Shown: positions 52,189-61,707 of the stretch, piece after piece | Layout of the letters: each line of letters opens with the position of its first letter | Position numbering within the stretch: the stretch's first letter is position 1 | Assembly: GCF_017980685.1 (NCBI RefSeq) | Contig: NZ_JACXXO010000007.1 | Span: 1 to 64,000, forward strand | Source of the DNA: Pseudomonas iridis | GTDB taxonomy: Bacteria; Pseudomonadota; Gammaproteobacteria; Pseudomonadales; Pseudomonadaceae | Length of the DNA stretch: 64,000 nt | Reading direction: 5' to 3' | Program-made: the position numbers and the translations under genes | The notes under the pieces: model-generated | Seen by the model: only the letters and a program-made list of their open reading frames with translations | The model's database searches: none | Told to the model about the DNA's origin: nothing

Positions 52189-54570
52189 ATGTCGTTGCAC
52201 CCCGTGCGCCCGAAGATTCTGGGTTTCATCAGCGAAGACGTCTCGGCCTGGCTGGTCGCGATGCTGGTATTGCTCGCCGGCGGGATACTCACGGGGCTGC
52301 TCGCCTGGGCCACTTTCAGCCAGTTTGAACAACAACTGCGTCAGCGCTTTCAGTTGCTGGCCAATGAGCGTTACAGCCGCATCGAAGAGCGATTTCAGGA
52401 CCAGGAGCAACGCCTCGACGGCCTGCGCCGCTTCTTCACCTATTCCCAATCGGTGTCTCGCGCCGAGTTCGATGGTTATACCCGACCCTTATTACTGCGC
52501 ACCCAGGCCTATTCGTTTGCCCTCAGGGTCAATGCTGCCGAGCGTGCCGAATTTGAGCAGCGCGTGCGTGCGGAAGGCCTGAGCACGTTTACGATTCGCG
52601 AACTTAATGAACAGGGCGGTTTGCAACTGGCGGGCGCCCGAGATGAATACGTGCCGGTTTTTTATAGCCAGACCCAAAGCCGTCTGGGCTCGCCGCTGGG
52701 CTACGATTTGCTCGCGCAACCGCTGCGCCGCGACATCCTGCAGCGCGCCGATGAGCTGCGTAACCTGGTCGTTTCGCAACCGATGCATCTGGTCAGTGTC
52801 GAGCCAGCCTATGCCCGCGGGGTCTTGCTGGCGGCGCCAGTCATTCGAGAGGGACAGCAAAAGCCTTTCGGCTATGTGATGGCCGTGATCAGCATGCGCC
52901 AGTTGCTGGCGGATGGTTTGCCGGACGCGCTCCATGACTACCTTTCGGTGCGCATTCTCGATCTGTCGATCCCTGATCAGCACGAGGTGCTCTACGAATC
53001 GGCCAACGATCCGGCACCCAGTGCTCTGGCCACCACGCGGCTGGTGCGCATGGCCGATCACGACTATCAGGTGGATATCCTGCCGAGCGACGCTTTCATG
53101 CAGGCCAACCACTCGTCAGTGGGGAGTGTGCTGATTCTCGGTGGATTACTCAGTTTGCTGCTGAGCGCGTTGTTATATGTGCTGGTCAGCCAGCGCCAGC
53201 GAGCCTTGCATCTGGTCGAGCAGCGCACGCAAGAGTTGCACGACAGCGAACAGGAACTGCGCGGTACTCACGGCCAGTTGCGCGGCGTACTGAATGCCGC
53301 AACGCAGGTGGCAATCATCGCCACCGATCTGCGCGGGGTGATCAGCACCTTCAACCCCGGCGCCGAACAGATGCTTGGCTACCGCAGCGACGAAGTGGTC
53401 GGCCGCATGACCCTGGAGAACCTGCATTTTCCGCGCGAGCTGATGGCACGCGCGGCGGAATTGAGTGCGCGTTACGGCAAGACGATCCCGACCTGTCAGG
53501 CGATGCTGGTCGAGGGCGGCGAAGTCGGCGGGCACGAGGCGCGCGAGTGGACGCTGATCTGCCAGGACGGCAGTCACCTGCCGGTGAACATGCTCGCCAC
53601 CCCCGTGCTTGATGAGCAGGGCCTGTGGGTCGGGCATCTGGCGATCTGCATCGACATCACTGAGCGCAAGCGTGTGCACGAGGCGCTGGCGGCGCGTGAT
53701 GTGCTGCTGAAAAAGCTCAGCGCTCACGTGCCCGGTGGCATTTACCAGTTCAAGATGGAATTCGACGGCCGCTTCAGTGTGATCTACGCGAGTGACGGCA
53801 TCCGCGAGATCTACGAGCTCGAACCGGATGTGCTGCTGCTCGATGCCGAGGCCATTTTCTCCCGTATCTATGCGCAGGACGTGAGCCGCGTGCGCGCCTC
53901 GATTCGGGCATCAGCGCACAGCCTCAGCCCGTGGCGCGAGGAATATCGCGTGCAGTTGCCCGTACGCGGTCTGCGCTGGGTGCGCGGCGAGGCGACGCCG
54001 GAGGAGCTGCCCGGCGGTGGCGTGCTGTGGCATGGCTATATCTCGGACATTTCAGATTTGAAGCGCGTGGAGGAGGAACTTCGGGCGCTGTCGATCACTG
54101 ATTCGTTGACCGGTATCCACAACCGTCGCTATTTCCAGGAGCGCCTGACCACCGAAATGGCCCGGGTCGAGCGCGGTGGCGGTGAACTGTCGGTGATCAT
54201 GCTCGACATCGACCATTTCAAACGGATCAACGACCAGCACGGTCATGCCGTGGGCGACCGGGTGCTGCAAGCCGTGTGCGAGCGCATCGGCCATCGCTTG
54301 CGCCGCACGGATGTGTTCTGTCGCTTGGGTGGCGAGGAATTCATGGTGCTCTGCCCGGACATCGACGGTGAACACGCGTACATGCTCGCTGTGGAGTTGT
54401 GGCAGGGGTTGCGCAGTGCGCCGGTTGATGTGGTCGGCGTCGTGACCGCCAGTTTCGGTATCGCCAGTTGGCGACCGGGGGAGGGCGCTGATTCGCTGTT
54501 GCTGCGCGCGGATTCAGGGGTGTACATGGCCAAACAGCGCGGGCGCGATCGGGTCGAGCAGATGAGTTAG
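52189..54570 (+). CDS. Membrane diguanylate cyclase (CHASE-PAS-PAS-GGDEF)
   Basis: A 793-residue inner-membrane c-di-GMP synthase. Helix 1 (VSAWLVAMLVLLAGGILTGLLAWATF) and helix 2 (SVLILGGLLSLLLSALLYVLV, near residue 315) flank a periplasmic CHASE sensor (RIEERFQDQEQRLDGLRRFF, LRTQAYSFALRVNAAERAEFE). Two PAS segments follow (ATQVAIIATDLRGVISTFNPGAEQMLGY and QFKMEFDGRFSVIYASDGIREIYE), then GGDEF with SITDSLTGIHNRRYF, LDIDHFKRIND and the active LGGEEF. RRTD five residues before GGEEF is the inhibitory I-site, so it should be product-inhibited. No EAL domain. The signal sensed is unknown. Confidence 0.92.
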   Translation: MSLHPVRPKILGFISEDVSAWLVAMLVLLAGGILTGLLAWATFSQFEQQLRQRFQLLANERYSRIEERFQDQEQRLDGLRRFFTYSQSVSRAEFDGYTRPLLLRTQAYSFALRVNAAERAEFEQRVRAEGLSTFTIRELNEQGGLQLAGARDEYVPVFYSQTQSRLGSPLGYDLLAQPLRRDILQRADELRNLVVSQPMHLVSVEPAYARGVLLAAPVIREGQQKPFGYVMAVISMRQLLADGLPDALHDYLSVRILDLSIPDQHEVLYESANDPAPSALATTRLVRMADHDYQVDILPSDAFMQANHSSVGSVLILGGLLSLLLSALLYVLVSQRQRALHLVEQRTQELHDSEQELRGTHGQLRGVLNAATQVAIIATDLRGVISTFNPGAEQMLGYRSDEVVGRMTLENLHFPRELMARAAELSARYGKTIPTCQAMLVEGGEVGGHEAREWTLICQDGSHLPVNMLATPVLDEQGLWVGHLAICIDITERKRVHEALAARDVLLKKLSAHVPGGIYQFKMEFDGRFSVIYASDGIREIYELEPDVLLLDAEAIFSRIYAQDVSRVRASIRASAHSLSPWREEYRVQLPVRGLRWVRGEATPEELPGGGVLWHGYISDISDLKRVEEELRALSITDSLTGIHNRRYFQERLTTEMARVERGGGELSVIMLDIDHFKRINDQHGHAVGDRVLQAVCERIGHRLRRTDVFCRLGGEEFMVLCPDIDGEHAYMLAVELWQGLRSAPVDVVGVVTASFGIASWRPGEGADSLLLRADSGVYMAKQRGRDRVEQMS

Positions 54571-54588
54571 GCCCTGCCACCAAACCAA

Positions 54589-54679
54589 TGTGGGAGCGAG
54601 CCTGCTCGCGAAGGCGGTGTATCAGTCAGCACATTTATTGACTGACCTGACGCCTTCGCGAGCAGGCTCGCTCCCACAG
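54589..54679. repeat. REP pair (REPIN), family A
   Basis: Inverted copies of TGTGGGAGCGAGCCTGCTCG plus CGAAGG (54589-54612, 54655-54679) with an inner inverted repeat (GTCAG...CTGAC). Between the converging cyclase and dacB genes. Confidence 0.9.
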
Positions 54680-54706
54680 GTTTTTGTGGTGTTGCTTGAA
54701 CTTGGG

Positions 54707-56167
54707 TTACAAGACGGAAGCCGTCTGCGGCAGCTTCGGCTGGCGATACAGATCCAGCAGCACCTGATCCAGCACCGACGATGCACCAAACGGCGCTTTG
54801 TCGTTGAGGATCGCCACCACCGCCCAAGTGTTGCCGTTGACGTCGCGGCTGAAACCGGCAATCGCTCGCACGGTGTTCAGGGTGCCGGTCTTGACGTGGG
54901 CTTCGCCGCGCATGGCGGTGGTCTTCAGGCGTTTGCGCATGGTGCCGTCGGTGCCGGCAATCGGCAACGAGCTGATGTACTCGGCGGCATACGGGCTGTG
55001 CCAGGCGGCTTGCAGCATGTTCGCCATCTCACGGGCGCTGACCCGTTCGGCACGGGACAGGCCGGAACCGTTCTCCATCACCAGGTGCGGGGCGGTAATG
55101 CCTTTTTTCGCCAGCCACTGACGGACTACCCGCTGCGCTGCCCTGGCGTCGTCACCGTCAGCGTCGTTGCGGAACCTCTGACCCAGGCTCAGAAACAGCT
55201 GCTGAGCCATGGTGTTGTTACTGTATTTGTTGATGTCGCGGATGATTTCCGCCAGATCCGGCGAGAATGCGCGAGCCAGCAATTTGGCGTTGCTCGGGGT
55301 TGGCGCGAGACGATCCCTGCCCTGAATGCTGCCCCCCAACTCCTTCCAGATCGCGCGAACGGCGCCCGCGGTGTAGGTCGCGTGGTCGAGCAGCGACAGG
55401 TAGGTCTGCGAGCTGCAACCTTCACCCAACTGGCCGCCCACCGTCACGGTCACGCTGCCATCGGGCTGTGGCACCGGGTTGTAGCGCACACCGCCGGTGC
55501 ATTGCTTGGAGGGGAGCGCTTTAACGGTGTTTTCGATGCGGACGCTGGCGATCGGCGGTTCCACCGAGATCAACACTCGGCCACCGTCATTGCGGGCGAC
55601 GAAGCGCAGGGCCTTGAGGTTGACCAGCAGCGAGTCGGGTTTGACCAGAAACGGCTTGTTCTGGTCATTGCCGTCATCGTTGAATTCCGGCAGCTGTGGC
55701 TGCACGAAGAAATTGCGGTCCAGCACCAGATCACCGGTGATCTGCGTGACGCCGTTGGCGCGCAGATCGCGCATCAACAGCCAGAGTTTTTCCATGTTCA
55801 GCTTCGGATCGCCGCCACCCTTGAGGTAGAGGTTACCGTTGAGGATACCGCCGCTCAGGGTGCCATCGGTGTAGAACTCGGTTTTCCACTGGTGGTTGGG
55901 GCCGAGCATTTCCAGCGCTGCGTAGGTGGTAACCAGTTTCATGGTCGAGGCCGGGTTGACCGACACATCGGCGTTGAACACGGTGGCTGTGCCTGGGCCA
56001 TCGAGCGGCACCATCACCAGCGACAGGGCGCTAGGCTGCAGCTTGCTGGCCTTGAGGGCTTTTTCGACATTGGGGGTGAGGGCAGTATTGATTGGGGCAG
56101 CAGAGGCAGGCAGGGCCAGAGGAAGAAAAAGGCCGGCGAAAAAAAGTGGACGCAACGATTTGATCAT
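54707..56167 (-). CDS. dacB: D-alanyl-D-alanine carboxypeptidase/endopeptidase (PBP4 type)
   Basis: A periplasmic penicillin-binding protein that trims peptidoglycan side chains and cross-links. The 486-residue precursor starts MIKSLRPLFFAGLFLPLALP with cleavage after ASA. The active-site motifs are STMK (Ser74, Lys77), SNN in YSNNTMAQQLF, and KTG in HVKTGTLNTVRAI. The inserted domains of the PBP4 class lie between the first two motifs. The chosen ATG 56167 gives a clean signal peptide; the frame is open upstream to 56260. Confidence 0.92.
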   Translation of the reverse strand: MIKSLRPLFFAGLFLPLALPASAAPINTALTPNVEKALKASKLQPSALSLVMVPLDGPGTATVFNADVSVNPASTMKLVTTYAALEMLGPNHQWKTEFYTDGTLSGGILNGNLYLKGGGDPKLNMEKLWLLMRDLRANGVTQITGDLVLDRNFFVQPQLPEFNDDGNDQNKPFLVKPDSLLVNLKALRFVARNDGGRVLISVEPPIASVRIENTVKALPSKQCTGGVRYNPVPQPDGSVTVTVGGQLGEGCSSQTYLSLLDHATYTAGAVRAIWKELGGSIQGRDRLAPTPSNAKLLARAFSPDLAEIIRDINKYSNNTMAQQLFLSLGQRFRNDADGDDARAAQRVVRQWLAKKGITAPHLVMENGSGLSRAERVSAREMANMLQAAWHSPYAAEYISSLPIAGTDGTMRKRLKTTAMRGEAHVKTGTLNTVRAIAGFSRDVNGNTWAVVAILNDKAPFGASSVLDQVLLDLYRQPKLPQTASVL

Positions 56168-56401
56168 GTGAAATAAAACCCTGCAAAAGAGGGGGAGAAA
56201 AACGAGGACATGGATGAAAAAGCCCTCAGTGGTCACGAAAGTGTCGGCATTATGCGCCAAGGTGGAACCGCTTGTGCCGTCCCCGGGGTGGCTAATCAGT
56301 GATTTTTTTACAGGCGGTCGGCCGCAGTGTCCAGAGAGTCGGGCAAATGACGTCTTAAACTGGTAAAGTGCCGGCCGTTATTACTTAAGAGGATTGTTCC
56401 A

Positions 56402-56746
56402 ATGGCGACTAACCGTTCCCAGCGTCTGCGCAAAAAACTGTGCGTTGATGAATTTCAAGAGCTGGGTTTCGAGCTGAACCTGGACTTCAAAGAAGACTTG
56501 TCCGAAGAAGCCATTGACGCTTTCCTCGAAGCCTTCATCAAAGAAGCCATGGAAGCCAATGGTCTGGGTTATGTTGGCGGCGACGACTTCGGTCTGGTAT
56601 GCCTGCAGAAGCGTGGCTCGGTCAACGAAGAGCAGCGCGCTGCTGTTGAAGCCTGGCTGAAAACCCGTAGCGAACTGACCGGTGCAACCGTCAGCCCGCT
56701 GCTGGACGTTTGGTATCCGGAAAAGCCGATCAACGCGGCTAAGTGA
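56402..56746 (+). CDS. yggL: YggL family 50S ribosome-associated protein (DUF469)
   Basis: A small 114-residue acidic protein, MATNRSQRLRKKLCVDEFQELGFELNLDF onward, with GYVGGDDFGLVCLQKRG in the middle. YggL/DUF469 proteins bind the 50S subunit and are reported to affect ribosome assembly. The gene stands alone, followed by a strong terminator. The gap 56168-56401 upstream, divergent from dacB, shows no other gene. Confidence 0.9.
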   Translation: MATNRSQRLRKKLCVDEFQELGFELNLDFKEDLSEEAIDAFLEAFIKEAMEANGLGYVGGDDFGLVCLQKRGSVNEEQRAAVEAWLKTRSELTGATVSPLLDVWYPEKPINAAK

Positions 56747-56756
56747 TACTGAAAAA

Positions 56757-56787
56757 AACGGCGACCTGAGGGTCGCCGTTTTTTTTG
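56757..56787 (+). terminator. Rho-independent terminator of yggL
   Basis: AACGGCGACC-TGAG-GGTCGCCGTT followed by eight T residues, ten bases after the stop codon. Confidence 0.93.
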
Positions 56788-56830
56788 CCTGGCTTTTGCT
56801 TGTTCGGCTTTGGATTTGCGGTGGAGCTGC

Positions 56831-56996
56831 CCCTCATCGGAACGCCGCCCGCCCAGCCCTCTCCCGAGGGAGAGGGGGCCGATTGGTGGATAGTTCAAAA
56901 CCTGCATTCAGCTCGGTATCCCTAGTCGGCGCACCTCGCCAAACAACCCGATCAGTTCCCTCTCCCTCCGGGAGAGGGCTAGGGTGAGGGGCTTTT
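56831..56996. mobile_element. MITE-like element, copy 4, abutting the BenE gene's stop
   Basis: Left end CCCTCATCGGAACGCCGCCC plus GCCCAGCCCTCTCCC is divergent; right end TCCCTCTCCCTCCGGGAGAG plus GGCTAGGGTGAGGGG is typical. 166 bases, ending five bases before the stop of the converging transporter gene. Confidence 0.55.
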
Positions 56997-57000
56997 GATC

Positions 57001-58191
57001 TTACGCTTTACGCCAATTCAAAATCAGCAGCGTCACAACCCCCGCAACAATCCCCCAAAACGCTGATCCGATGGAAAACAGCGTCAACCCCGACGCCGTC
57101 ACCATAAACGTGATCAGCGCCGCTTCGCGTTCCTTCACTTCAGTCATTGCGATGCTCAAGCCATTGATGATCGAGCCAAACAGCGCAAGCGCCGCAATTG
57201 ACAGCACCAGTTCCTTCGGCAGCGCGGCAAACAGCGCCGCCAGAGTTGCGCCGAACACTCCGGCGATCCCGTAGAAAATCCCGCACCACACTGCGGCGGT
57301 GTAGCGTTTGTTGCGATCTTCGTGGGCATGCGGCCCTGTGCAGATTGCCGCGCTGATGGCGGCGAGGTTGATGCCGTGTGAACCGAACGGCGCCAGTAAC
57401 AAAGAAGCGATGCCGGTAGTGGTGATCAGCGGCGAGGCCGGGACGGTGTAGCCGTCGGCGCGCAACACGGCGATGCCGGGCATGTTCTGCGAAGTCATGG
57501 CCACGACGAACAGTGGAATGCCGATGCTGATGGTTGCCGCCAGCGAAAAGTGCGGTGTGGTCCACACCGGCGTGGCCACTTCCAGATGAAAACCGCTGAA
57601 GTCCAGCAGCCCCATGAAGCCCGACAGCGCGGTGCCGATCAGCAGTGCGGCGAGCACGGCATAGCGGGGCGAGAGGCGTTTGACCAATAAATAGGTGAAG
57701 AACATGCCCAATACCAGGCCGGTGCGGTGTTGCGCGGCGACAAAGATTTCGCTGCCGATCTTGAACAGAATCCCCGCCAGCAAGGCTGCCGCCAGCGATG
57801 CCGGGATCTTCCTCATCAGCCGTTCGAAACTACCGGTCAGCCCGCAGATCGTCACCAGCACCGCGCAAGTGATGTAGGCGCCGATGGCTTCGCCGTAGCT
57901 CACGCCGCCAAGACTGGTGATCAACAGCGCCGCGCCGGGTGTCGACCAGGCAATGGTGATGGGCGTGCGATAGCGCAGGGACAGGCCGATCGAGCACACC
58001 GCCATGCCAATCGAAATTGCCCAGATCCACGAAGAAATCTGCCCGCTGGTCAGGCCCGCCGCTTGCCCGGCCTGGAACATCAGGACCAGGGAGCTGGTGT
58101 AACCGGTCATCATCGCAATAAAACCGGCGACGATGGCCGAAGGCGATGTGTCGGCCAGAGGGCGCAGTTGAGTGTGCGTGGCGTCGTTCAT
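57001..58191 (-). CDS. BenE-family benzoate/proton symporter-like transporter
   Basis: A 396-residue inner-membrane protein with about 12 helices. It begins LADTSPSAIVAGFIAMMTGYTSSLVLMFQAG and contains the BenE family segments WSTPGAALLITS, VVAMTSQNMPGIAVLRADGY, and APFGSHGINLAAISAAICTG. BenE proteins are related to nucleobase transporters. Here the nearest genes are a GntR regulator and a purine-catabolism operon, not benzoate genes, so the substrate may be something else; that is inference. Divergent from the GntR gene. Confidence 0.88.
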   Translation of the reverse strand: MNDATHTQLRPLADTSPSAIVAGFIAMMTGYTSSLVLMFQAGQAAGLTSGQISSWIWAISIGMAVCSIGLSLRYRTPITIAWSTPGAALLITSLGGVSYGEAIGAYITCAVLVTICGLTGSFERLMRKIPASLAAALLAGILFKIGSEIFVAAQHRTGLVLGMFFTYLLVKRLSPRYAVLAALLIGTALSGFMGLLDFSGFHLEVATPVWTTPHFSLAATISIGIPLFVVAMTSQNMPGIAVLRADGYTVPASPLITTTGIASLLLAPFGSHGINLAAISAAICTGPHAHEDRNKRYTAAVWCGIFYGIAGVFGATLAALFAALPKELVLSIAALALFGSIINGLSIAMTEVKEREAALITFMVTASGLTLFSIGSAFWGIVAGVVTLLILNWRKA

Positions 58192-58242
58192 GACAACGGT
58201 GTTCCTTATACCAATGAAGATGTCCCCTGTACGCCAAACCCC

Positions 58243-58333
58243 TGTGGGAGCGAGCCTGCTCGCGAAAGCGGTGTGTCAGTCAACATTCATTTTGAATGTG
58301 AAACGGCTTTCGCGAGCAGGCTCGCTCCCACAG
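58243..58333. repeat. REP pair (REPIN), family A
   Basis: Inverted copies of TGTGGGAGCGAGCCTGCTCG plus CGAAA (58243-58267, 58307-58333) with an inner inverted repeat (ACATTCATTTTGAATGT). It occupies the 5' gap between the divergent BenE and GntR genes, an unusual place, since most pairs here lie at 3' ends. Confidence 0.9.
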
Positions 58334-58444
58334 GGGATTGTGGTCGACCAGCGGATTCTGCGATCAAGCCTAAACTCAATCGTAACGAACCGTTGCAATA
58401 CAGCCGTGGTCACAAACAGCCATACAGTCGTGTTGCCACCATCC

Positions 58445-58456
58445 ATTGTGTACAAT
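58445..58456. promoter_or_regulatory. GntR-type operator upstream of the GntR gene
   Basis: ATTGTGTACAAT has symmetric ATTGT/ACAAT arms and the TTGT-N2-ACAA core. It includes TACAAT preceded by TGTG, a possible extended -10, 93 bases before the GntR ATG, so autoregulation is likely. The rest of 58192-58548 apart from the REP pair shows no gene. Confidence 0.5.
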
Positions 58457-58548
58457 CGCGCTGTTTTTTACGCGATACTTGCCAGCGACCTACTGTGCCG
58501 TATTACAGTCACGGTCTATTCGCCGCAGTTCTCCCGACTCGAGTGCCC

Positions 58549-59313
58549 ATGAACGAACAGTTGCAACCCCTCAAGAAACAACCGCGAGCAGGCAAAGCCG
58601 GCCGCAGCGGAACCCAGGACGATATTGTCTATGCGCACATCTTCGAGGCCATCCTCGAACAGCGTCTGGCGCCCGGTACCAAGTTGAGCGAAGAAGCGCT
58701 GGGGGAAATCTTTGGGGTCAGTCGCACCATCATTCGCCGCGCGCTGTCGCGTCTGGCCCATGAAGGTGTGGTGCTGTTGCGGCCGAACCGTGGCGCCGTC
58801 GTTGCCAGCCCGAGCGTGGAAGAAGCGCGTCAGGTATTCATGGCCCGCCGTCTGGTCGAACGCGCGATCACTGAACTGGCCGTGCTGCACGCCACCGCCG
58901 AACAGATCGCCGAATTGCGCCAAATGGTCAACGACGAGCGCGACAGCTTCTCGCGCGGTGATCGCGGCGCCGGTATTCGTCTGTCGGGCGAGTTCCATCT
59001 GAAACTGGCGGAAGCGGCGAAAAATGCACCGCTGGTCAGCTTCCAGCGCAGCCTGGTCTCGCAGACCTCGCTGATCATCGCCCAATATGAAAGCGGCAAC
59101 CGCTCGCACTGTTCCTACGACGAACACACCCAACTGATCGACGCCATTGAAGCGCGTAACGGTGAGTTGGCGGTGGATCTGATGATGCATCACATGGATC
59201 ACATCGACAGCAAACTCAACCTCGACGAGGAAGGCGCGTCGGATGATCTGCATGCAGTGTTCTCGCATTTGTTGCAGACCAAGAAGCCGGGGCGTCCTGC
59301 GGCCAAGCTTTAA
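58549..59313 (+). CDS. GntR/FCD transcriptional regulator
   Basis: A 254-residue GntR regulator. After a basic leader (QPLKKQPRAGKAGRSGTQDD) come the winged helix (IVYAHIFEAILEQRLAPGTKLSEEALGEIFGVSRTIIRRALSRLAHEGVV) and an FCD domain with its metal ligands (SGEFHLKLAEAAKN, HMDHIDSKL). It sits between a transporter and the xdh-guaD operon and may regulate purine catabolism; that is inference from position. It converges on guaD. Confidence 0.87.
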   Translation: MNEQLQPLKKQPRAGKAGRSGTQDDIVYAHIFEAILEQRLAPGTKLSEEALGEIFGVSRTIIRRALSRLAHEGVVLLRPNRGAVVASPSVEEARQVFMARRLVERAITELAVLHATAEQIAELRQMVNDERDSFSRGDRGAGIRLSGEFHLKLAEAAKNAPLVSFQRSLVSQTSLIIAQYESGNRSHCSYDEHTQLIDAIEARNGELAVDLMMHHMDHIDSKLNLDEEGASDDLHAVFSHLLQTKKPGRPAAKL

Positions 59314-59334
59314 GCTGATACCGAGTCGACCCTA

Positions 59335-59424
59335 ATCGCTGGCAAGCCAGCTCCCACAGGATTTTGTGGGGTTAGCAAATCTGCGATTCACCGAGAAACC
59401 TGTGGGAGCTGGCTTGCCAGCGAT
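59335..59424. repeat. REP pair (REPIN), family B
   Basis: Inverted copies of the TGTGGGAGCTGGCTTGCCAG plus CGAT palindrome (59335-59359, 59401-59424) between the converging GntR and guaD genes, followed by a terminator. Confidence 0.9.
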
Positions 59425-59441
59425 GCAATCTGAAAGACAAC

Positions 59442-59480
59442 AAAAATCCCCCGGGGCTGAACACCACCGGGGGATTTTTT
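59442..59480. terminator. Bidirectional terminator between GntR and guaD
   Basis: AAATCCCCCGG and CCGGGGGATTT form a perfect 11-base stem with A and T runs on the two sides, serving both converging genes. Confidence 0.9.
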
Positions 59481-59495
59481 ATGCCTTGGGAAAAC

Positions 59496-60800
59496 TCAGC
59501 GCTGATGCACCAGCGCACCCGCCGCATACGTCTGCTGCACCGTCCGGTCATCGCCCAGCGTCATCAACACAAACAAGGTCTCGGCAATGTTATTTGCCTG
59601 TTTCAAGCGATAGCTCAGCAACGGCGTGGCGTTGTAATCCAGTACCAGGAAGTCAGCGTCGCTGCCTGGTTGCAGGTTGCCGATCTTGTCTTCCAGACGC
59701 AGCGCCCGCGCGCCACCCAGGGTCGCCAGATACAACGACTTGAACGGACTCAAACGCGCGCCCTGCAACTGCATCACTTTGTAGGCTTCGTTCAGTGTTT
59801 GCAGCAACGAGAAACTGGTGCCGCCACCGACGTCAGTGCCCAGGCCCACGTTCAACTTGTGCTTTTCGGCCATCGGCAGATTGAACAAGCCGCTGCCCAG
59901 GAAGAGGTTCGACGTCGGGCAGAACGAAACGGCAGAGCCAGTTTGTGCCAGTCGCGCACATTCGTCGTCGCACAGGTGCACGCCGTGGGCGAATACCGAG
60001 CGCTCGCCGAGCAGCTGGTAGTGATCGTAAACGTCCAGGTAGCCTTTGCGCTCCGGGAACAGTTCCTTGACCCACTCGATTTCCTTGAGGTTCTCGCTGA
60101 TGTGGGTCTGCATGTACAGATCCGGATATTCAGTCAGCAGTTGCCCGGCGAGGGTCAATTGCTCCGGGGTGCTGGTCGGCGCGAAACGCGGGGTGACCGC
60201 ATAGTGCAGGCGACCCTTGCCGTGCCAGCGCTCGATCAGCGCCTTGCTCTCGACGTAGCTGGATTCGGCGGTGTCGGTGAGGTAGTCCGGCGCGTTGCGG
60301 TCCATCATCACTTTACCGGCGATCATCCGCAGATCGAGTTTCTCGGCCGCTTCAAAGAACGAGTTCACCGACTGCGGATGCACGCTGCCGAACACCAGCG
60401 CCGTGGTGGTGCCGTTGCGCAGCAGTTCCTTGACGAAAATGTCAGCGACCTCATCGGCGTGCGCCTTGTCGCCGAACTGGCTTTCGCACGGGAAAGTGTA
60501 AGTGTTGAGCCAGTCGAGCAGTTGCTCGCCATAGGCGCCGACCATGCCGGTTTGTGGCAGGTGAATGTGGGTGTCGATAAAGCCCGGGGTGATCAAGGCA
60601 TCCTGATAGTGGTTGATTTCGATGTCTGCCGGCAGCGTCGGCAGCAAGTCGCTGGCGTGGCCGACGGCGCTGATCTTGCCGCCATCGACCACCAGCAGGC
60701 CGTCCTCGAAATATTCGTAGGAGGCTTCGATACCGACTTCGGCGGGGTCGGCAATGCTGTGCAGGATGGCGGCGCGGTAGGCTTTGCGAGTCAGAGGCAT
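59496..60800 (-). CDS. guaD: Guanine deaminase
   Basis: GuaD converts guanine to xanthine, the substrate of the xanthine dehydrogenase encoded just upstream. The 434-residue amidohydrolase has zinc ligands in DTHIHLPQTG, the substrate-side QTHISEN and HGVHL, and the late metal aspartate in GTDVGGGTSFS. It is the third gene after xdhB and xdhC, 13 bases after the xdhC stop, and ends at a shared terminator. Confidence 0.95.
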   Translation of the reverse strand: MPLTRKAYRAAILHSIADPAEVGIEASYEYFEDGLLVVDGGKISAVGHASDLLPTLPADIEINHYQDALITPGFIDTHIHLPQTGMVGAYGEQLLDWLNTYTFPCESQFGDKAHADEVADIFVKELLRNGTTTALVFGSVHPQSVNSFFEAAEKLDLRMIAGKVMMDRNAPDYLTDTAESSYVESKALIERWHGKGRLHYAVTPRFAPTSTPEQLTLAGQLLTEYPDLYMQTHISENLKEIEWVKELFPERKGYLDVYDHYQLLGERSVFAHGVHLCDDECARLAQTGSAVSFCPTSNLFLGSGLFNLPMAEKHKLNVGLGTDVGGGTSFSLLQTLNEAYKVMQLQGARLSPFKSLYLATLGGARALRLEDKIGNLQPGSDADFLVLDYNATPLLSYRLKQANNIAETLFVLMTLGDDRTVQQTYAAGALVHQR

Positions 60801-60813
60801 GAGGGTTCTCTAA

Positions 60814-61671
60814 TCAATTTGAGGCTTTGAGTTTGGCGGCCTGACTGCGGCGTGAAAGCGGCAGCAGTTTGGCAATCGGTTCGGCGCTGGCAGTGTGCTG
60901 GCCGAAATTGGCGTTATAGGTGGCGATGATTTCGCCGGCGATGGAGATGGCGATTTCCACAGGCAACTTGCCTTTGACTTCGCCGATACCCATCGGGCAG
61001 CGCATGCGTTGCACGACGCTGGCGTCGAAGCCGCGGTCACGCAGACGGTTTTCGAACTTGGCGCGTTTGGTCTTCGAGCCGATCAGGCCGAACCAGGTGA
61101 AATCGTTGCGCTTGAGGATCGCGGCGGTGAGTTCCAGATCCAGCTGATGGTTGTGGGTCATGACGATGCAATAGCTCCCGGCGGGCAGGTCATCGATTTC
61201 ATCCACAGGCTCTTCGGCGACGATTTTACGGACGCCGTGGGGAATCTGTGCGGGGAATTCTTCTTCCCGGGAATCGATCCAGCGCACCCGGCAGGGCAGG
61301 CTGGCGAGCAGCGGCACCAGGGCGCGACCGACGTGGCCGGCGCCAAACACGGCGATCTGCGCTTGCACCTGGCCCATCGGTTCGAACAGCAACACCGTGG
61401 CGCCGCCGCAGCACTGGCCCAGACTGGCACCGAGGCTGAAGCGCTCCAGATGAGTGTCCTGCTTGCCGCTGGCGAGCATCTCGCGAGCGATCTGCATGGC
61501 TTTGTATTCCAGGTGCCCGCCACCGATGGTGTCGAAGATCTGGCGAGCACTGACGACCATTTTCGAGCCGGCATTGCGTGGCGTCGAGCCGAGCTCTTCG
61601 ATGATCGTCACCAGCACACAGGGCTCGCCCTGGTTCTGCAGGTCGGCGAGGGCGTCGATCCAGTTGTACAT
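60814..61671 (-). CDS. xdhC: Xanthine dehydrogenase accessory protein XdhC
   Basis: XdhC binds molybdenum cofactor, has it sulfurated, and inserts it into xanthine dehydrogenase. The 285-residue protein has the N-terminal XdhC/CoxI domain (VLVTIIEELGSTPRNAGSKMVVS, LGQCCGGATVLL) and a C-terminal Rossmann domain (IAVFGAGHVGRALVPLLASLP, FTWFGLIGSKTKRAKF, PMGIGEVKGKLPVEIAISIAGEI). I chose ATG 61671; upstream in-frame codons pass through a REP. Between xdhB and guaD. Confidence 0.93.
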   Translation of the reverse strand: MYNWIDALADLQNQGEPCVLVTIIEELGSTPRNAGSKMVVSARQIFDTIGGGHLEYKAMQIAREMLASGKQDTHLERFSLGASLGQCCGGATVLLFEPMGQVQAQIAVFGAGHVGRALVPLLASLPCRVRWIDSREEEFPAQIPHGVRKIVAEEPVDEIDDLPAGSYCIVMTHNHQLDLELTAAILKRNDFTWFGLIGSKTKRAKFENRLRDRGFDASVVQRMRCPMGIGEVKGKLPVEIAISIAGEIIATYNANFGQHTASAEPIAKLLPLSRRSQAAKLKASN

Positions 61672-61707
61672 ATTCACCTCGACATCTTTGTTGTCTGTTC
61701 GGGCCTC

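Noticed and set aside
54590..56176. Plus-strand open frame of 528 codons opposite dacB
   Set aside because: It starts inside a REP and runs antisense to dacB with its SxxK, SxN and KTG motifs.
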